Shown in pieces: positions 7,544 through 17,542 of a stretch of 64,000 nt of DNA (position 1 is its first letter; each line of letters opens with the position of its first letter). The notes beneath the pieces were generated by a model. It searched no databases and was not told the DNA's origin. It saw nothing but the letters and a program-made list of their open reading frames with translations. The stretch is from an uncultured Roseburia sp. (GTDB lineage Bacteria; Bacillota; Clostridia; Lachnospirales; Lachnospiraceae): assembly GCA_947567625.1 (NCBI GenBank), contig CANONN010000004.1:1-64000 (forward strand), in the 5' to 3' direction. The translations under genes were made by a program, and so were the position numbers.

Positions 7544-10500
7544 ATGAGATTGAAATGGATGAAACGATTGCTTAGCCTGACACTGGCGGCGAGTATGTGC
7601 TTAGCCCCGGATATGGCGGGGTATGCGGCAGCCATTCCGCAGAACATGGCAGGAGAAGTGACGCCGCAGGAGGCGATTGCGGATACGGTTGACAGTGAGA
7701 CCGTAACGGTGGAGGACGAGGGCAAAGAGCTTTCTCCAAGCCAGGGAACCAGGATAACGGCTCCCGCGGCCCCTGCAAGCCTTTATGCGGACAATATTAC
7801 ATGGAAATCCGCCGATCTGCACTGGAGTGCGGTAGAGGGGGCGGAGGGATATATCGTATACCGCAAGTCCGATACCGACAGCGCATATAAGAGCATCGCC
7901 TATGTGGAGGGAAGAGACAACACCAACTACACGGACAGTGGGCTGATTATGGGCAATACCTACAGTTATCAGGTAAGATCTTATGTGATAGCAGGCGGCG
8001 AATACATACAGTCCGAACAGTGGGCCGCGCTCCAGGCGGTGGCATCAAAGCTGGGAAAGGCTGTCATTGTTTCGGCGGCAGCCGGCAGTTTCAACAGCGC
8101 TGCGTTGAGCTGGCAGATCGTGGAGGGCGCTACCGGATATGAGGTATACCGCGCCAATTCCGCCAACGCGCCGTTTACCCTGATCAAAGATACGGGCAAT
8201 GTGACAAGCTATACGGACGGCGGTCTTTCCACCGGCAATGTCTACCGCTACTATGTGCGTCCCTATCGGACGGTGAGCAACAGGAGGATGTACGGAACAG
8301 AGTCCGACAGCGTGGCAGTGTGCCCGCTGCCGGGGGTTCCTGTGATGAACGCAGAGGTTTCTGTGACGGGCAGTGTGGTGTTAAACTGGCAGGCGGTGTC
8401 TGGAGCCGCCGGATACGGCGTGTACCGCAGGAGCGGCAGCGGAGAGTACAAACAGATCGCCAACATCACGTCCGACGCCACACTCTCTTTCGAGGATAAA
8501 GATCTCAAAGTCGGGAGCCAGTACACCTACCGTATGCGCGCGTACTGCCTGGCCGAGGGAACGCAGGTGTGGGGCGAATACACCGGCGAGAGAACGGTGG
8601 TTGCGACGCTCGGCGCGCCGACGCTGACATTCGGGGAGCAGAGCTATAACAGTATCACGCTGCGGTGGGAAAAGCTGAGCGGAGCGGAGGGATATAATGT
8701 CTACCGCTCGACCAGCGAGAACGGCGTTTACACCAGGATTAAAAAAATCAGCAGCGGGGATACCTTGAGCTATAAGGATACCGGGCTTACGTTCGGAACT
8801 ACATATTATTACAGAATACGGGCATACAATACGGTAAACGGCGCGACGCTCCAGGGTGTTTATTCGCTTCCGGCTGCCCAGACCTGCGCGCCGGGCGCAG
8901 CCGTTTTAAGCAGCCAGGCGTCCGGGACAACGTCGGTCAAGCTCACCTGGACCGCGGTGGAGATGCCGGAGGGCAACAGCGGTTATTATATTTACCGGAT
9001 AAACGGCGACAGTGTCCAGATGATCAAAAACTGTTCCAGGACGTCGACCTCGTACACGGTAAAACAATTGGTTTACGGCGAAAAATACAAGTTTAAAGTA
9101 GTTGCCTATGCGGCCGATGCCACCGGTAAGTTGATACAGGGCGCCGATTCCAACGTTTTGACGGTGAAGACGGCGCTGATGGCGCCAACGATCAAATCGG
9201 TAAAAGCATCCGGTTCCGGCTTGGAGATTACATGGAAATATTCTTCGAGCGCGGAGGAGGACAACTTTCAGATTTACCGTTCGACTTCCCGTGACAAGGG
9301 CTTTAAGAAGATTGCAACCGTCGCCAAGAAAAGCGGGACAAAAAAGGGCACCTACACCGACCTGAAAGTGACGGTCGGCAAAAAATACTACTATAAGATT
9401 CGCAGCACGAAAAAACTTGCCACGGGCAAAACCGTGAAGTCGGCATATTCCCAGGTGAAGGCGGCGAAAGCCGCTCCCGCGGCTCCGACGCTGGTAGTGC
9501 GCGCTGACGGCGCCACCAGTCTGAAACTGTCGTGGAATAAGGTCAAGGGTTCCACCAGCACGGGCTATGTCAACGGCTATGCCATTTACCGCAGTACCAC
9601 TAAGAACAAGGGATTCAAGAGAGTCGCCAAGATTTTGAGCGGCACCACCATATCGTATGTGGATACCAAGCTGACGCCCGGCAATACTTACTACTATAAG
9701 ATTCGCGCGTACAGCAATGTCAACAACAAAGAAGTGTTCGGGGATTACTCGAAGGTGAAGTCCGCCAAAGTTGTCCCCGGCGCGGTGACCGCGAAAGCGG
9801 AGGCCATTGATTATACGACGGTTAAGCTGACCTGGAGTGCGATCGAAGGGGTCAAAGGATACCGCATCTATCGTTCCACCCAAAAGAACGGCACTTACAA
9901 ATCCATCAAGACGCTGCCGGCGGGCACGCTCAGTTATGAAGATAAGAAAGTGGATATCGGCGTCACTTACTATTATAAGGTCAGGGCATATGCGACGAGG
10001 GGCAGCAAGAAGATATTTGGCAAGTATTCTTCCGCACAGAGCGCAAAGCCGATTTTGACAAAACCGATGAACCTGCAGGCGATCATGCTGGATGCGACGC
10101 AGATCAAGCTGACCTGGAATCCGGTTCCCGGTGCGGAAACCTATACGATTTTGCGCAGTACCTCTCTAAACGGCAAGTTTAAGATTGCGAGCGAGATCTG
10201 TACGACCAATACCTTTATCGACGCCAATATCACGGCGGGCAATATCTACTATTATAAAGTGTTTGCCGTGCGCGGCGAGGCCAAGAGCGAGACGACGGAT
10301 GCCGTGACGGCGATGGTAGCCGCTTTGGAGGTCAGCGCCACCAGCGTGGAGGTGAAGCTCGGCGGCAGCGTCAAGGTCAATGCGACGGCGAAGCCGGCGG
10401 CATCAATCGTGTGGACGTCCGATGATTACACGATCGCCGTGGTATCCACGGACGGAACGATTTACGGAAGCAAGCTAGGCACCACGACCGTGCGGGCAAG

Positions 10501-11137
10501 CGCCAACGGTATCACCAAAGCGATCACCGTCACCGTCAAAGAAAAGGTTGCGGTCAAGGGCGTGGATATTTCCAAGCACAGCGGAAACGTCGATTTTGCG
10601 CTGCTAAAAGCGGCCGGTTACGAGTATGTGATGCTGCGCATCTGTGAAGGTACTACGCAGGATGCAAACTTTGAGGCAAACTTCAGAAATGCCAAAGCGG
10701 CAGGATTAAAGGTCGGTGTTTACTGCTATTCCAAGGCAAAAAATACGGCGGAAGCTCTCAAAGAGGGTGAGACTGTGCTTCGTATACTCGGCGGTAGGCC
10801 GCTCGATTTCCCGGTTGCCTACAACATGGAAGACGCCGTGCAGTTGGCAAATATCACGAATCCGCAGCGCTGCGATATATTGAACACATTCAAAAATTAC
10901 ATCATTGACGCGGGAAAACAGTACAAATTTGTGCTCTATACATCGAGGGATTGGCTCAATACTTACTTTGACAATAGCCGGCTGACCGGTATTGATCTCT
11001 GGGTCATCCAGTTTGGCGGCGAGATGTACGGGCACGGATACACCGGAAACGGCAATGTGAAGATGTGGTGCTACACCAAGGATGAGGTGGTAAACGGCGT
11101 GCCGAATAAGGCGAGAGTCAGCATCAGTTATTATTAA
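7544..11137 (+). CDS. Secreted FnIII-repeat protein with degenerate GH25 domain
   Basis: A 1197-residue exported protein with a signal peptide in residues 1-30 (ending GYAAA). About nine fibronectin type III-like repeats span residues 70-920, each with a W near the first strands, a GY.(V/I)YR turn and a YYY(K/R)(V/I)RAY strand. A bacterial Ig-like (BIG_2) domain covers about 927-1003, and a GH25 muramidase-like domain 1005-1197. GH25 enzymes cut peptidoglycan glycan strands. Here the first active-site Asp is kept (D1008 in GVDIS) and the catalytic Glu seems kept (E1096), but the usual DxE is NxE (N1094), and the late VDxN motif reads VSIS (S1193). The domain may therefore bind glycan rather than cleave it. 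A second wall-associated gene follows 26 bp later. Confidence 0.88.
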   Translation: MRLKWMKRLLSLTLAASMCLAPDMAGYAAAIPQNMAGEVTPQEAIADTVDSETVTVEDEGKELSPSQGTRITAPAAPASLYADNITWKSADLHWSAVEGAEGYIVYRKSDTDSAYKSIAYVEGRDNTNYTDSGLIMGNTYSYQVRSYVIAGGEYIQSEQWAALQAVASKLGKAVIVSAAAGSFNSAALSWQIVEGATGYEVYRANSANAPFTLIKDTGNVTSYTDGGLSTGNVYRYYVRPYRTVSNRRMYGTESDSVAVCPLPGVPVMNAEVSVTGSVVLNWQAVSGAAGYGVYRRSGSGEYKQIANITSDATLSFEDKDLKVGSQYTYRMRAYCLAEGTQVWGEYTGERTVVATLGAPTLTFGEQSYNSITLRWEKLSGAEGYNVYRSTSENGVYTRIKKISSGDTLSYKDTGLTFGTTYYYRIRAYNTVNGATLQGVYSLPAAQTCAPGAAVLSSQASGTTSVKLTWTAVEMPEGNSGYYIYRINGDSVQMIKNCSRTSTSYTVKQLVYGEKYKFKVVAYAADATGKLIQGADSNVLTVKTALMAPTIKSVKASGSGLEITWKYSSSAEEDNFQIYRSTSRDKGFKKIATVAKKSGTKKGTYTDLKVTVGKKYYYKIRSTKKLATGKTVKSAYSQVKAAKAAPAAPTLVVRADGATSLKLSWNKVKGSTSTGYVNGYAIYRSTTKNKGFKRVAKILSGTTISYVDTKLTPGNTYYYKIRAYSNVNNKEVFGDYSKVKSAKVVPGAVTAKAEAIDYTTVKLTWSAIEGVKGYRIYRSTQKNGTYKSIKTLPAGTLSYEDKKVDIGVTYYYKVRAYATRGSKKIFGKYSSAQSAKPILTKPMNLQAIMLDATQIKLTWNPVPGAETYTILRSTSLNGKFKIASEICTTNTFIDANITAGNIYYYKVFAVRGEAKSETTDAVTAMVAALEVSATSVEVKLGGSVKVNATAKPAASIVWTSDDYTIAVVSTDGTIYGSKLGTTTVRASANGITKAITVTVKEKVAVKGVDISKHSGNVDFALLKAAGYEYVMLRICEGTTQDANFEANFRNAKAAGLKVGVYCYSKAKNTAEALKEGETVLRILGGRPLDFPVAYNMEDAVQLANITNPQRCDILNTFKNYIIDAGKQYKFVLYTSRDWLNTYFDNSRLTGIDLWVIQFGGEMYGHGYTGNGNVKMWCYTKDEVVNGVPNKARVSISYY

Positions 11138-11163
11138 ACGAACAGATTATGGAAAGGTTTATT

Positions 11164-13491
11164 ATGAGGCGTTTTGGAAGATGCATAGCAGCAATGATGA
11201 CGGCAGTGTTCCTCGCCGGGACATTGCTGCCTGGAACGCCGCTTTCGGCGGCGGAGATCAGCGGCTCGGAGGGAGTCCGCAAGGCGGTGCAAAAGGAGGC
11301 TGACAGACAAGAGATCGTATCGTTTCAGGAGCTTAGTGAGGAGAAACGGACGGTGCGTTTTGCAAAAAAGCCCCCGCTTGCTCAATGCCTCGCAAAGATG
11401 CCGGAAACGCTCACGGCCGTCATGGCGGACGGCAGCAGGGAAAAGATTGCGGTCACCTGGCAGTGTGTGGGCGATTATGAGAACAGCAATTACTTTTATT
11501 ACCAGTTTAAACCGGTGTGGGATGCGGACGCATATGTGGTAAACAGCAGTGAGGAGGTTCCCTATGTCAATCTCTTCCTTGGTGTGGACGGCAGATTTCG
11601 ACTGGCGTCTTTAGAGGAGAATCGGGAAGAGATCTATAATTTCATGCGGGAGAAAATGGGATTTAATATCGCCGCCGCCTGCGGTGTGCTGGCCAACATC
11701 CAGAGTGAATCGTCCTTCCGCCCGACAGCGAGCGTCATTGACACCAACGGCCTGACGAGTTATGGGCTCTGCCAGTGGAACGGACCGCGTTTTGAGTCGC
11801 TCAAAGCATATTGCGCCCGCAACGGTTACGATTATCAGTCTGTGGAGGGACAGCTCTATTATCTGAAATATGAGTTGGAGCACAGCGAGGCGTCGGCCTG
11901 CGCGCGGGTGCGAAATGTTGAGAACACCGCGGAGGGCGCGTATCAGGCAGGATACAACTGGGCACGCTATTTTGAGCGCTGTGCCAGCGTCTATTTTGAA
12001 TCCAGGGCTGTGCTGGCGCGCGATACTTACTGGCCGATGTACAGTGGCAGCGGCGGGGTGCGCAATAAGTACTCCATTACCTATGAGCTGGACGGCGGCA
12101 AGAATAACGAGGACAATCCCAAGAGCTATTACAACACGTCGGGGACGATCACGCTAAAAGATCCGACGCGGACCGGATATATTTTTGGCGGCTGGTTTTT
12201 GGACCGGAAATTCAAAAAGCAGATTAAAACCATATCGGGCGCGGATAATACCAACTATGTGATCTATGCAAAGTGGACGGAAATCCATTACAATATCGCC
12301 TTTCACGGCAACGGCGCCCAGAGCGGCCAGGTAAAAAGCCTGACCAATTGCGAATATGACGCCATATACACGCTGCCGGCCAACAAATTTGTGCGCAAGG
12401 GATATCGGTTTGCCGGCTGGAACACCAAGAAAAACGGGCGGGGAACTTCCTACGGAAACAAAGAAAATGTGGGAAATCTCACGGCAAAAAACGGTGTGAC
12501 CGTGACACTCTACGCGCAGTGGAAGCTGCAGGGATACGATATCACTTATGTGCTAAACGGCGGCGAACAAAATGCCAAAAATCCCGACGTCTATTACGCG
12601 ACCAGCAAGACGATCAAGCTAAAAGCCCCCAAGAAGACTGGGTATACTTTTTTGGGCTGGTATACGGACCCGAAGTTTAAAAAGAAGATCACAAAGGTCG
12701 CAAAGGGAACACAAAAAGATCTGAAGCTGTACGCCAAATGGCAGGCCAACCAGTATAAAGTCACATACGATGGAAACGGCGCGACCTCCGGTTCCATCAA
12801 AGAAAAGACCAGCTGCCGTTATGGCAAGGCATATAAGGCGGCCAAAAACAAATTTAAGCGGGCCGATTATACATTTGCCGGCTGGAACACCAAAAAAGAC
12901 GGCACCGGCATTGCGGTGCCCGACGGGTCTAAATTTAAAAACCTGACGGCAAAACATAACACGACGGTCAAATTATATGCACAGTGGAAGAAGATCACAT
13001 ATACGATCACCTATGTGCTGGACGGCGGCGTCATGCCGGAGGAAAATCCGTCCACCTACGATGCGCAGACCGAGACGTTTGTATTAAAGGAGCCGGTCAA
13101 GGCCGGTTACGTTTTCCAGGGATGGTACACGGAGCCATCGTTTACCAACCGAATCACCCAGATCAAACGGGGCACCAAAGGGAACTATACCCTGTATGCA
13201 AAATGGGATGTTCTGCGCTATACGATCGCATTTGACGGTAACGGTGCACAGTCCGGCTATGTGGAAGCCATCAGGGACTGTGTTTATAACAGCACCTATG
13301 CGTTGCCGCACAATCAGTTTGAGCGGGCAGGATATGTCTTTCTGGGCTGGAACACGGCGGCAGACGGCAGCGGTACATTTTACGGGGAGGGAGCGATCGT
13401 CAAAAACCTAACCGGGCAGCACGGCGTCACCGTGACGCTTTATGCGATGTGGGATAAGGTTGTCTCTGCCGGAGAGGGCGAACCGCTCTAA
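11164..13491 (+). CDS. Secreted phage-type lysozyme protein with B-repeats
   Basis: A 775-residue exported protein. Residues 1-30 are a signal peptide. About 55-145 is an Ig-like module often seen in large clostridial surface proteins (VTWQCVGDY...). About 153-292 matches the phage tail lysozyme domain, with the expected catalytic Glu in NIQSESSF and a YGLCQW segment. Residues 302-770 hold six Listeria-Bacteroides (InlB B-type) repeats, each ending with a GW and LYA.W. They alternate strictly between a VLDGG form (~73 residues) and a GNGAQSG form (~82). The start at 11164 is preferred because GAAAGG lies just upstream; the in-frame ATG at 11149 has none. It probably acts at the cell wall, in series with the preceding gene. 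Confidence 0.88.
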   Translation: MRRFGRCIAAMMTAVFLAGTLLPGTPLSAAEISGSEGVRKAVQKEADRQEIVSFQELSEEKRTVRFAKKPPLAQCLAKMPETLTAVMADGSREKIAVTWQCVGDYENSNYFYYQFKPVWDADAYVVNSSEEVPYVNLFLGVDGRFRLASLEENREEIYNFMREKMGFNIAAACGVLANIQSESSFRPTASVIDTNGLTSYGLCQWNGPRFESLKAYCARNGYDYQSVEGQLYYLKYELEHSEASACARVRNVENTAEGAYQAGYNWARYFERCASVYFESRAVLARDTYWPMYSGSGGVRNKYSITYELDGGKNNEDNPKSYYNTSGTITLKDPTRTGYIFGGWFLDRKFKKQIKTISGADNTNYVIYAKWTEIHYNIAFHGNGAQSGQVKSLTNCEYDAIYTLPANKFVRKGYRFAGWNTKKNGRGTSYGNKENVGNLTAKNGVTVTLYAQWKLQGYDITYVLNGGEQNAKNPDVYYATSKTIKLKAPKKTGYTFLGWYTDPKFKKKITKVAKGTQKDLKLYAKWQANQYKVTYDGNGATSGSIKEKTSCRYGKAYKAAKNKFKRADYTFAGWNTKKDGTGIAVPDGSKFKNLTAKHNTTVKLYAQWKKITYTITYVLDGGVMPEENPSTYDAQTETFVLKEPVKAGYVFQGWYTEPSFTNRITQIKRGTKGNYTLYAKWDVLRYTIAFDGNGAQSGYVEAIRDCVYNSTYALPHNQFERAGYVFLGWNTAADGSGTFYGEGAIVKNLTGQHGVTVTLYAMWDKVVSAGEGEPL

Positions 13492-13502
13492 TAGATAAGC
13501 AT

Positions 13503-13612
13503 GGTAATGATAGAATTTTGGTAATGATAAAATTTTGATAACGATAGAACGATAGAGTTTTGGTAATGATAGAATTTCGGTAACGATAGAATTTCGGTCA
13601 TGACAGAGTTGG
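13503..13612. repeat. 17-bp imperfect tandem repeat array
   Basis: Units follow GGTAATGATAGAATTTT with one to several changes. Copies start at 13503, 13520, 13537 (expanded by an internal 8-bp duplication), 13562, 13579 and 13596. The array lies between the stop codon and the terminator of the lysozyme gene, so it is in the 3' untranslated part of that message. No CRISPR-like unique spacers are present. Confidence 0.85.
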
Positions 13613-13621
13613 ATATCGCAA

Positions 13622-13665
13622 GGGCGGCAGTGGATTCTAATGGGAATCCGCGGCTGCCTTTTCTG
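13622..13665 (+). terminator. Hairpin terminator after the lysozyme gene
   Basis: GGCAG and GGATTC on the left pair with GAATCC and CTGCC on the right around a short loop, followed by TTTTCT. This fits a modest intrinsic terminator. Confidence 0.55.
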
Positions 13666-13805
13666 TATGGAAGTTCTTCTGAATTCCTTTTGATCACACA
13701 ATTTTTTTATCCGCCGGCATTTTGTTTCGGTAAAAACGCCGCAGTAATATTGGGAAAAAAATGTGTAAAACAGGGTAAAAAATGTTCCAAAGAAGACGTA
13801 AATAG

Positions 13806-13834
13806 TTGATAAATACAAGATTTTATGCTAGAAT
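13806..13834 (+). promoter_or_regulatory. Promoter for chemoreceptor gene
   Basis: TTGATA (13806-13811), a 17-bp spacer and TAGAAT (13829-13834) with a TG extension. The expected start is near 13841, giving a leader of about 65 nt. Confidence 0.7.
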
Positions 13835-13906
13835 TAATTACGCTCGTTTTGACGGGATACATATGGAACCAGAGACTTGTGTAACAGTACGAAAGGAAAG
13901 GCGCAT

Positions 13907-15619
13907 ATGAAATCGAACAGGGGGTTAGGCGGTATTGCCGCCAAGCTGGTGTTGTTGGGAGTGCTTCCAACGTTGGCCGTGGCGGTTATTTCGCTGATAT
14001 TTTCCATCGCGAGCCTGAAGAACGGTATGGAGACGGAGGCGCTCGGGGGCTTGGAAATGCTGGCGGTTGCTGTGGGGGGCGGTTATAGCGATATACCGGG
14101 AGATTACACATTGGATGCGGAAGGCAACCTCTGGAAAGGGGAGCAGAACCTTACGGTTCAGATGGAAAATCTGGACAAATACACAGAAGGCCAGGCGGCA
14201 GACGTAACCCTCTGCTACGGTAAGACAAGGAAATTGACATCATTAAAAGATGCCAACGGTAAGCGCATTGTCGATACGGATATATCGGACGAGGTGTGGA
14301 AGACGGTTTCGGCCGATAAGATCTATGAAACTACAAGCATTAAGATTAACGGGCAGAACTACTGCGCCTGCTATGTGCCGCTGAAGAACGCGGACGGCAG
14401 TATCATCGGATGTATCTTTGCGGGACAGCCGAGCGCAGAGATTTCGGCATTTATCAACTCGATTATCATCCGTATGGTCTTAATCATACTTTTGACGGTT
14501 GCAATCGCGGCTGTGATCGCGCTGTTGTATGCGAGAAATATGGCCGGTATTTTAGTGACCGTAGGCAAGCATCTGACACGTCTCTCCGAAGGCGATCTCA
14601 ATATTACAATCCGAGACAAATCGCTAAAGCGCGGGGATGAGATCGGTGACATGGCGCGCGCGCTTAAGGCATTGGTGGAGAAGCTGCGCGATATTGTAGA
14701 AAATCTGAAAGCCTCAGCCGACACGCTGTTTCGGTCAGGCAATGAGCTGGATGAGATGGCGGGGCAGTCGAGCGCTGCGGCGGATGAGATCAGCCGTGCC
14801 GTGGAAGATATTTCCAAGGGAGCTGTGTCGCAGGCCGAGGAGATCGAGTCGGCGACGCGCGAGATCAGCAATATGGGAGACGTCATCGAGAATATTGTAC
14901 ACAATGTCGGAGATTTGACAGACACTTCCGACAATATGAACAGTGCGGGAGCCGCCTCAACACGGACGATGAATGAGCTGAGCGCGTCGAACGACCGCAC
15001 GGTAGCTGCGATCACCCGGATTGCGGACCAGATATATCTGACCAATAACTCTGTCGAAAAGATTGGCAGTGCGGCGAGCCTGATTACCGCCATTGCAGAT
15101 CAGACCAGTCTGTTATCTTTAAATGCTTCGATTGAGTCGGCGCGGGCCGGTGAAGCGGGGCGTGGATTTGCCGTTGTGGCGGACGAGATCTCCAAGCTGG
15201 CGGCCCAGTCAGAGGAGGCGGCGGACGGTATTCAAAAGATTATCAACACATTGCAGGAGGAGTCCGCCGAGACGATGCGCGTGATGGCGGAGGCCCAGGA
15301 GTCTATCCGAGAGCAGCAGCAGAAGCTGGATGACACGAAGAGCCGTTTTGACGATGTGAGCCGCGGCATCACGATTTCCCGTGAGGGAACCAATGTGATT
15401 CGCACCAATGCGGATTCCTGCGATCAGTCCAGAGGACAGGTGATCGACGTGATCACGAACCTCTCCGCGATATCCGAAGAAAATGCGGCCTCGGCACAGG
15501 AGACTACCGCGTCCATGCAGGAGCTCAACGCCGGAATCAATATGTTGGCGGATTCCGCGGGCAACTTGCGCGAATTATCGGTGGAACTGAATAAACAGAT
15601 GGAATTTTTCAAATTATAA
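13907..15619 (+). CDS. Methyl-accepting chemotaxis protein
   Basis: A 570-residue transmembrane chemoreceptor. One membrane helix lies near residues 12-35, a small extracellular sensor (about 36-185, single-Cache-like) follows, then a second helix near 187-210, a HAMP domain, and a long coiled-coil signalling domain. The conserved hairpin tip reads [19 protein letters not shown]. It should signal through CheW/CheA to flagella; no flagellar or che genes are in the window. The start at 13907 has AAAGGAAAGG upstream. It has its own promoter and terminator, so it is monocistronic. The ligand is unknown. Confidence 0.95.
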   Translation: MKSNRGLGGIAAKLVLLGVLPTLAVAVISLIFSIASLKNGMETEALGGLEMLAVAVGGGYSDIPGDYTLDAEGNLWKGEQNLTVQMENLDKYTEGQAADVTLCYGKTRKLTSLKDANGKRIVDTDISDEVWKTVSADKIYETTSIKINGQNYCACYVPLKNADGSIIGCIFAGQPSAEISAFINSIIIRMVLIILLTVAIAAVIALLYARNMAGILVTVGKHLTRLSEGDLNITIRDKSLKRGDEIGDMARALKALVEKLRDIVENLKASADTLFRSGNELDEMAGQSSAAADEISRAVEDISKGAVSQAEEIESATREISNMGDVIENIVHNVGDLTDTSDNMNSAGAASTRTMNELSASNDRTVAAITRIADQIYLTNNSVEKIGSAASLITAIADQTSLLSLNASIESARAGEAGRGFAVVADEISKLAAQSEEAADGIQKIINTLQEESAETMRVMAEAQESIREQQQKLDDTKSRFDDVSRGITISREGTNVIRTNADSCDQSRGQVIDVITNLSAISEENAASAQETTASMQELNAGINMLADSAGNLRELSVELNKQMEFFKL

Positions 15620-15638
15620 AATGCGGATAGATACGCCG

Positions 15639-15669
15639 AAAGAGGACAGCCGGAACTGTCCTCTTTTGT
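15639..15669 (+). terminator. Strong terminator after chemoreceptor gene
   Basis: A perfect 11-bp stem (15639-15649 with 15656-15666, loop CCGGAA) ends in a T-rich tail. Confidence 0.9.
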
Positions 15670-15742
15670 CTCATATAAAACGGCATTTGTAAATTGGATA
15701 CTCTGCCGTACATGGGCAAGGCAGTTAGGAAGGATGCGCGAT

Positions 15743-17542
15743 ATGACAATAGAAGAGAGGTTAGCGGGGCTGCGCCGCGAGATGGCGCGCCGCGGTATCG
15801 ACGCTTATATCGTCCCCACGGAGGACTTTCACGGTTCGGAATATGTGGGCGCATATTTTAAGGTGAGAGAGTACCTTTCCGGGTTTACCGGGTCGGCGGG
15901 TACGCTGCTTGTGATGCCTGGGCAGGCGGCGCTCTGGACCGACGGCAGATATTTTTTGCAGGCGAAGGAGCAATTGGACGACAGCGGCATTGTGCTGATG
16001 CGCGCCGGAGAGAGCGGGGTGCCCACGCTTGCAGATTACCTGAAAGAGCGGCTGCGGGAGCGGGCAGTGGTCGGATTTGACGGAAGGACAGTCAGCAGCA
16101 GATTTGTAAAAAAATTGTCAGAAAAGCTGCGTGACAAACAAGTCTCGTTTGCGGGCGGTGAAGACCTGGCTAATCTGGTATGGGCAGACCGCCCGCGCAT
16201 GGCGTGCGAACCTGTCTGGGAGCTGGGCGTGTCTTGCGCGGGCAGCACAAGGGAGGAAAAGATTGCTGTGGTGCGCGGCAAGATGGCAGAGCAGGGAGCG
16301 GACGCGCTGCTCCTCTCGGCGTTGGATGAAATCGCCTGGCTCTTAAACCTAAGAGGCGGCGACATCCAATATACGCCCGTATTTTTATCGTATCTGCTGC
16401 TGCGCCGGACGGACGCGCTTCTGTTTGTGCAGCAGGAGGCGGTGGACAGCAAGCTCCGGGAAAAACTTTGCCAGGCGGGGGTGACGCTGGCTCCCTATGA
16501 GGCAGTCGAGCGGGAACTGGGGCGCATCTGCGCCGGACAAACGGTGTGGCTGGATGACAAAAAAGTCAGCGACCGATTGGCGGGCAGTCTGCCGGCATCG
16601 GCAAGGCGCTTGGAGATGACCAGCCCGGTGGAGCGCTTAAAAGCCGTGAAAACCCCTGCCGAGCAAAGGAATATGGAGCAGGCGCATATCAAAGACGGTG
16701 TGGCGGTGACCCGCTTTATCCGCTGGGTCAAAGAAAATGCAGGCACAGAAAAGATTACGGAGCTTCGCGCCGCACAAAAGCTGGAAGAATTGCGGGCGGC
16801 GATGGACGGCTATCTCGGGCCCAGCTTTTCGCCGATTATTGCCTACGGCGCGCACGGCGCTATCGTACATTACGAACCGACGCCGGAGTCGGATGCCGTG
16901 CTTTTGCCCAAAAGCTTTTGCCTGGCCGATACCGGAGGGCATTATTGGCAGGGGACGACGGATATTACGCGGACGATCGCACTGGGAGCGCTGACAGAGG
17001 AAGAAAAGCGCATGTACACGCTGGCGCTTCGGGGGCACTTAAAGCTTGGCGCGGCCGTCTTTTTACAGGGAACCGGCGGCCAAAATCTGGATGTGCTTGC
17101 CAGAGGGCCGCTGTGGGAGAACGGTCTTGATTATCGCCACGGAACCGGGCATGGCGTGGGATATCTGCTCAATGTCCATGAGGGGCCGCAGCGATTTCAC
17201 TGGCGAAGCCTGCCGGAGGTAGACAATGTACCCCTGGAAGAGGGGATGGTAATTTCCAACGAGCCGGGGCTTTATATCGAGGGGCGGTTTGGAATCCGTC
17301 ATGAAAATCTGCTTCTCTGCTGTAGGGCGGGGGAGAGTGAATATGGGCAGTTCTTACAGTTCAAAACTCTCACCATGGTGCCCTTTGACAGGGACGCGAT
17401 CGAGCCGTCGCTTTTGACGGAAGGGGAGCTGGCGCAATTAAATCACTACCATCAGACGGTCTATAACGCGTTGGCGCCGCATCTGACAGAGGAAGAGTGC
17501 GCGTGGCTTGCGGAGGTAACCAGAGAAATCAAAAGATCGTAA
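15743..17542 (+). CDS. Xaa-Pro aminopeptidase (aminopeptidase P, M24B)
   Basis: A 599-residue cytoplasmic metallopeptidase that removes N-terminal residues before proline. The length and layout (two creatinase-like N-terminal domains, then the pita-bread catalytic domain from about residue 300) match the three-domain APP1 type. The metal ligands are visible: Asp residues in DTGGHYWQGTTDITRT, His in HGTGHGVG, and Glu in NEPGLYIEG and GIRHEN. The start at 15743 is chosen because AGGAAGG sits 9 nt before it; the ATG at 15734 directly abuts the ribosome site. Confidence 0.95.
   Translation: MTIEERLAGLRREMARRGIDAYIVPTEDFHGSEYVGAYFKVREYLSGFTGSAGTLLVMPGQAALWTDGRYFLQAKEQLDDSGIVLMRAGESGVPTLADYLKERLRERAVVGFDGRTVSSRFVKKLSEKLRDKQVSFAGGEDLANLVWADRPRMACEPVWELGVSCAGSTREEKIAVVRGKMAEQGADALLLSALDEIAWLLNLRGGDIQYTPVFLSYLLLRRTDALLFVQQEAVDSKLREKLCQAGVTLAPYEAVERELGRICAGQTVWLDDKKVSDRLAGSLPASARRLEMTSPVERLKAVKTPAEQRNMEQAHIKDGVAVTRFIRWVKENAGTEKITELRAAQKLEELRAAMDGYLGPSFSPIIAYGAHGAIVHYEPTPESDAVLLPKSFCLADTGGHYWQGTTDITRTIALGALTEEEKRMYTLALRGHLKLGAAVFLQGTGGQNLDVLARGPLWENGLDYRHGTGHGVGYLLNVHEGPQRFHWRSLPEVDNVPLEEGMVISNEPGLYIEGRFGIRHENLLLCCRAGESEYGQFLQFKTLTMVPFDRDAIEPSLLTEGELAQLNHYHQTVYNALAPHLTEEECAWLAEVTREIKRS

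Larger units (their letters stand above)
13492..13906. other. Intergenic: 17-bp repeats, terminator, promoter
   Basis: No gene is seen. The segment carries a tandem array of 17-bp units just after the stop codon, a hairpin terminator at 13622-13665, and a good sigma-A-type promoter for the chemoreceptor gene at 13806-13834. Short open frames here are products of the repeats. Confidence 0.7.

Noticed and set aside
13503-13612. Repeat array as a CRISPR
   Set aside because: Units are contiguous 17-mers with no unique spacers and no cas genes nearby.
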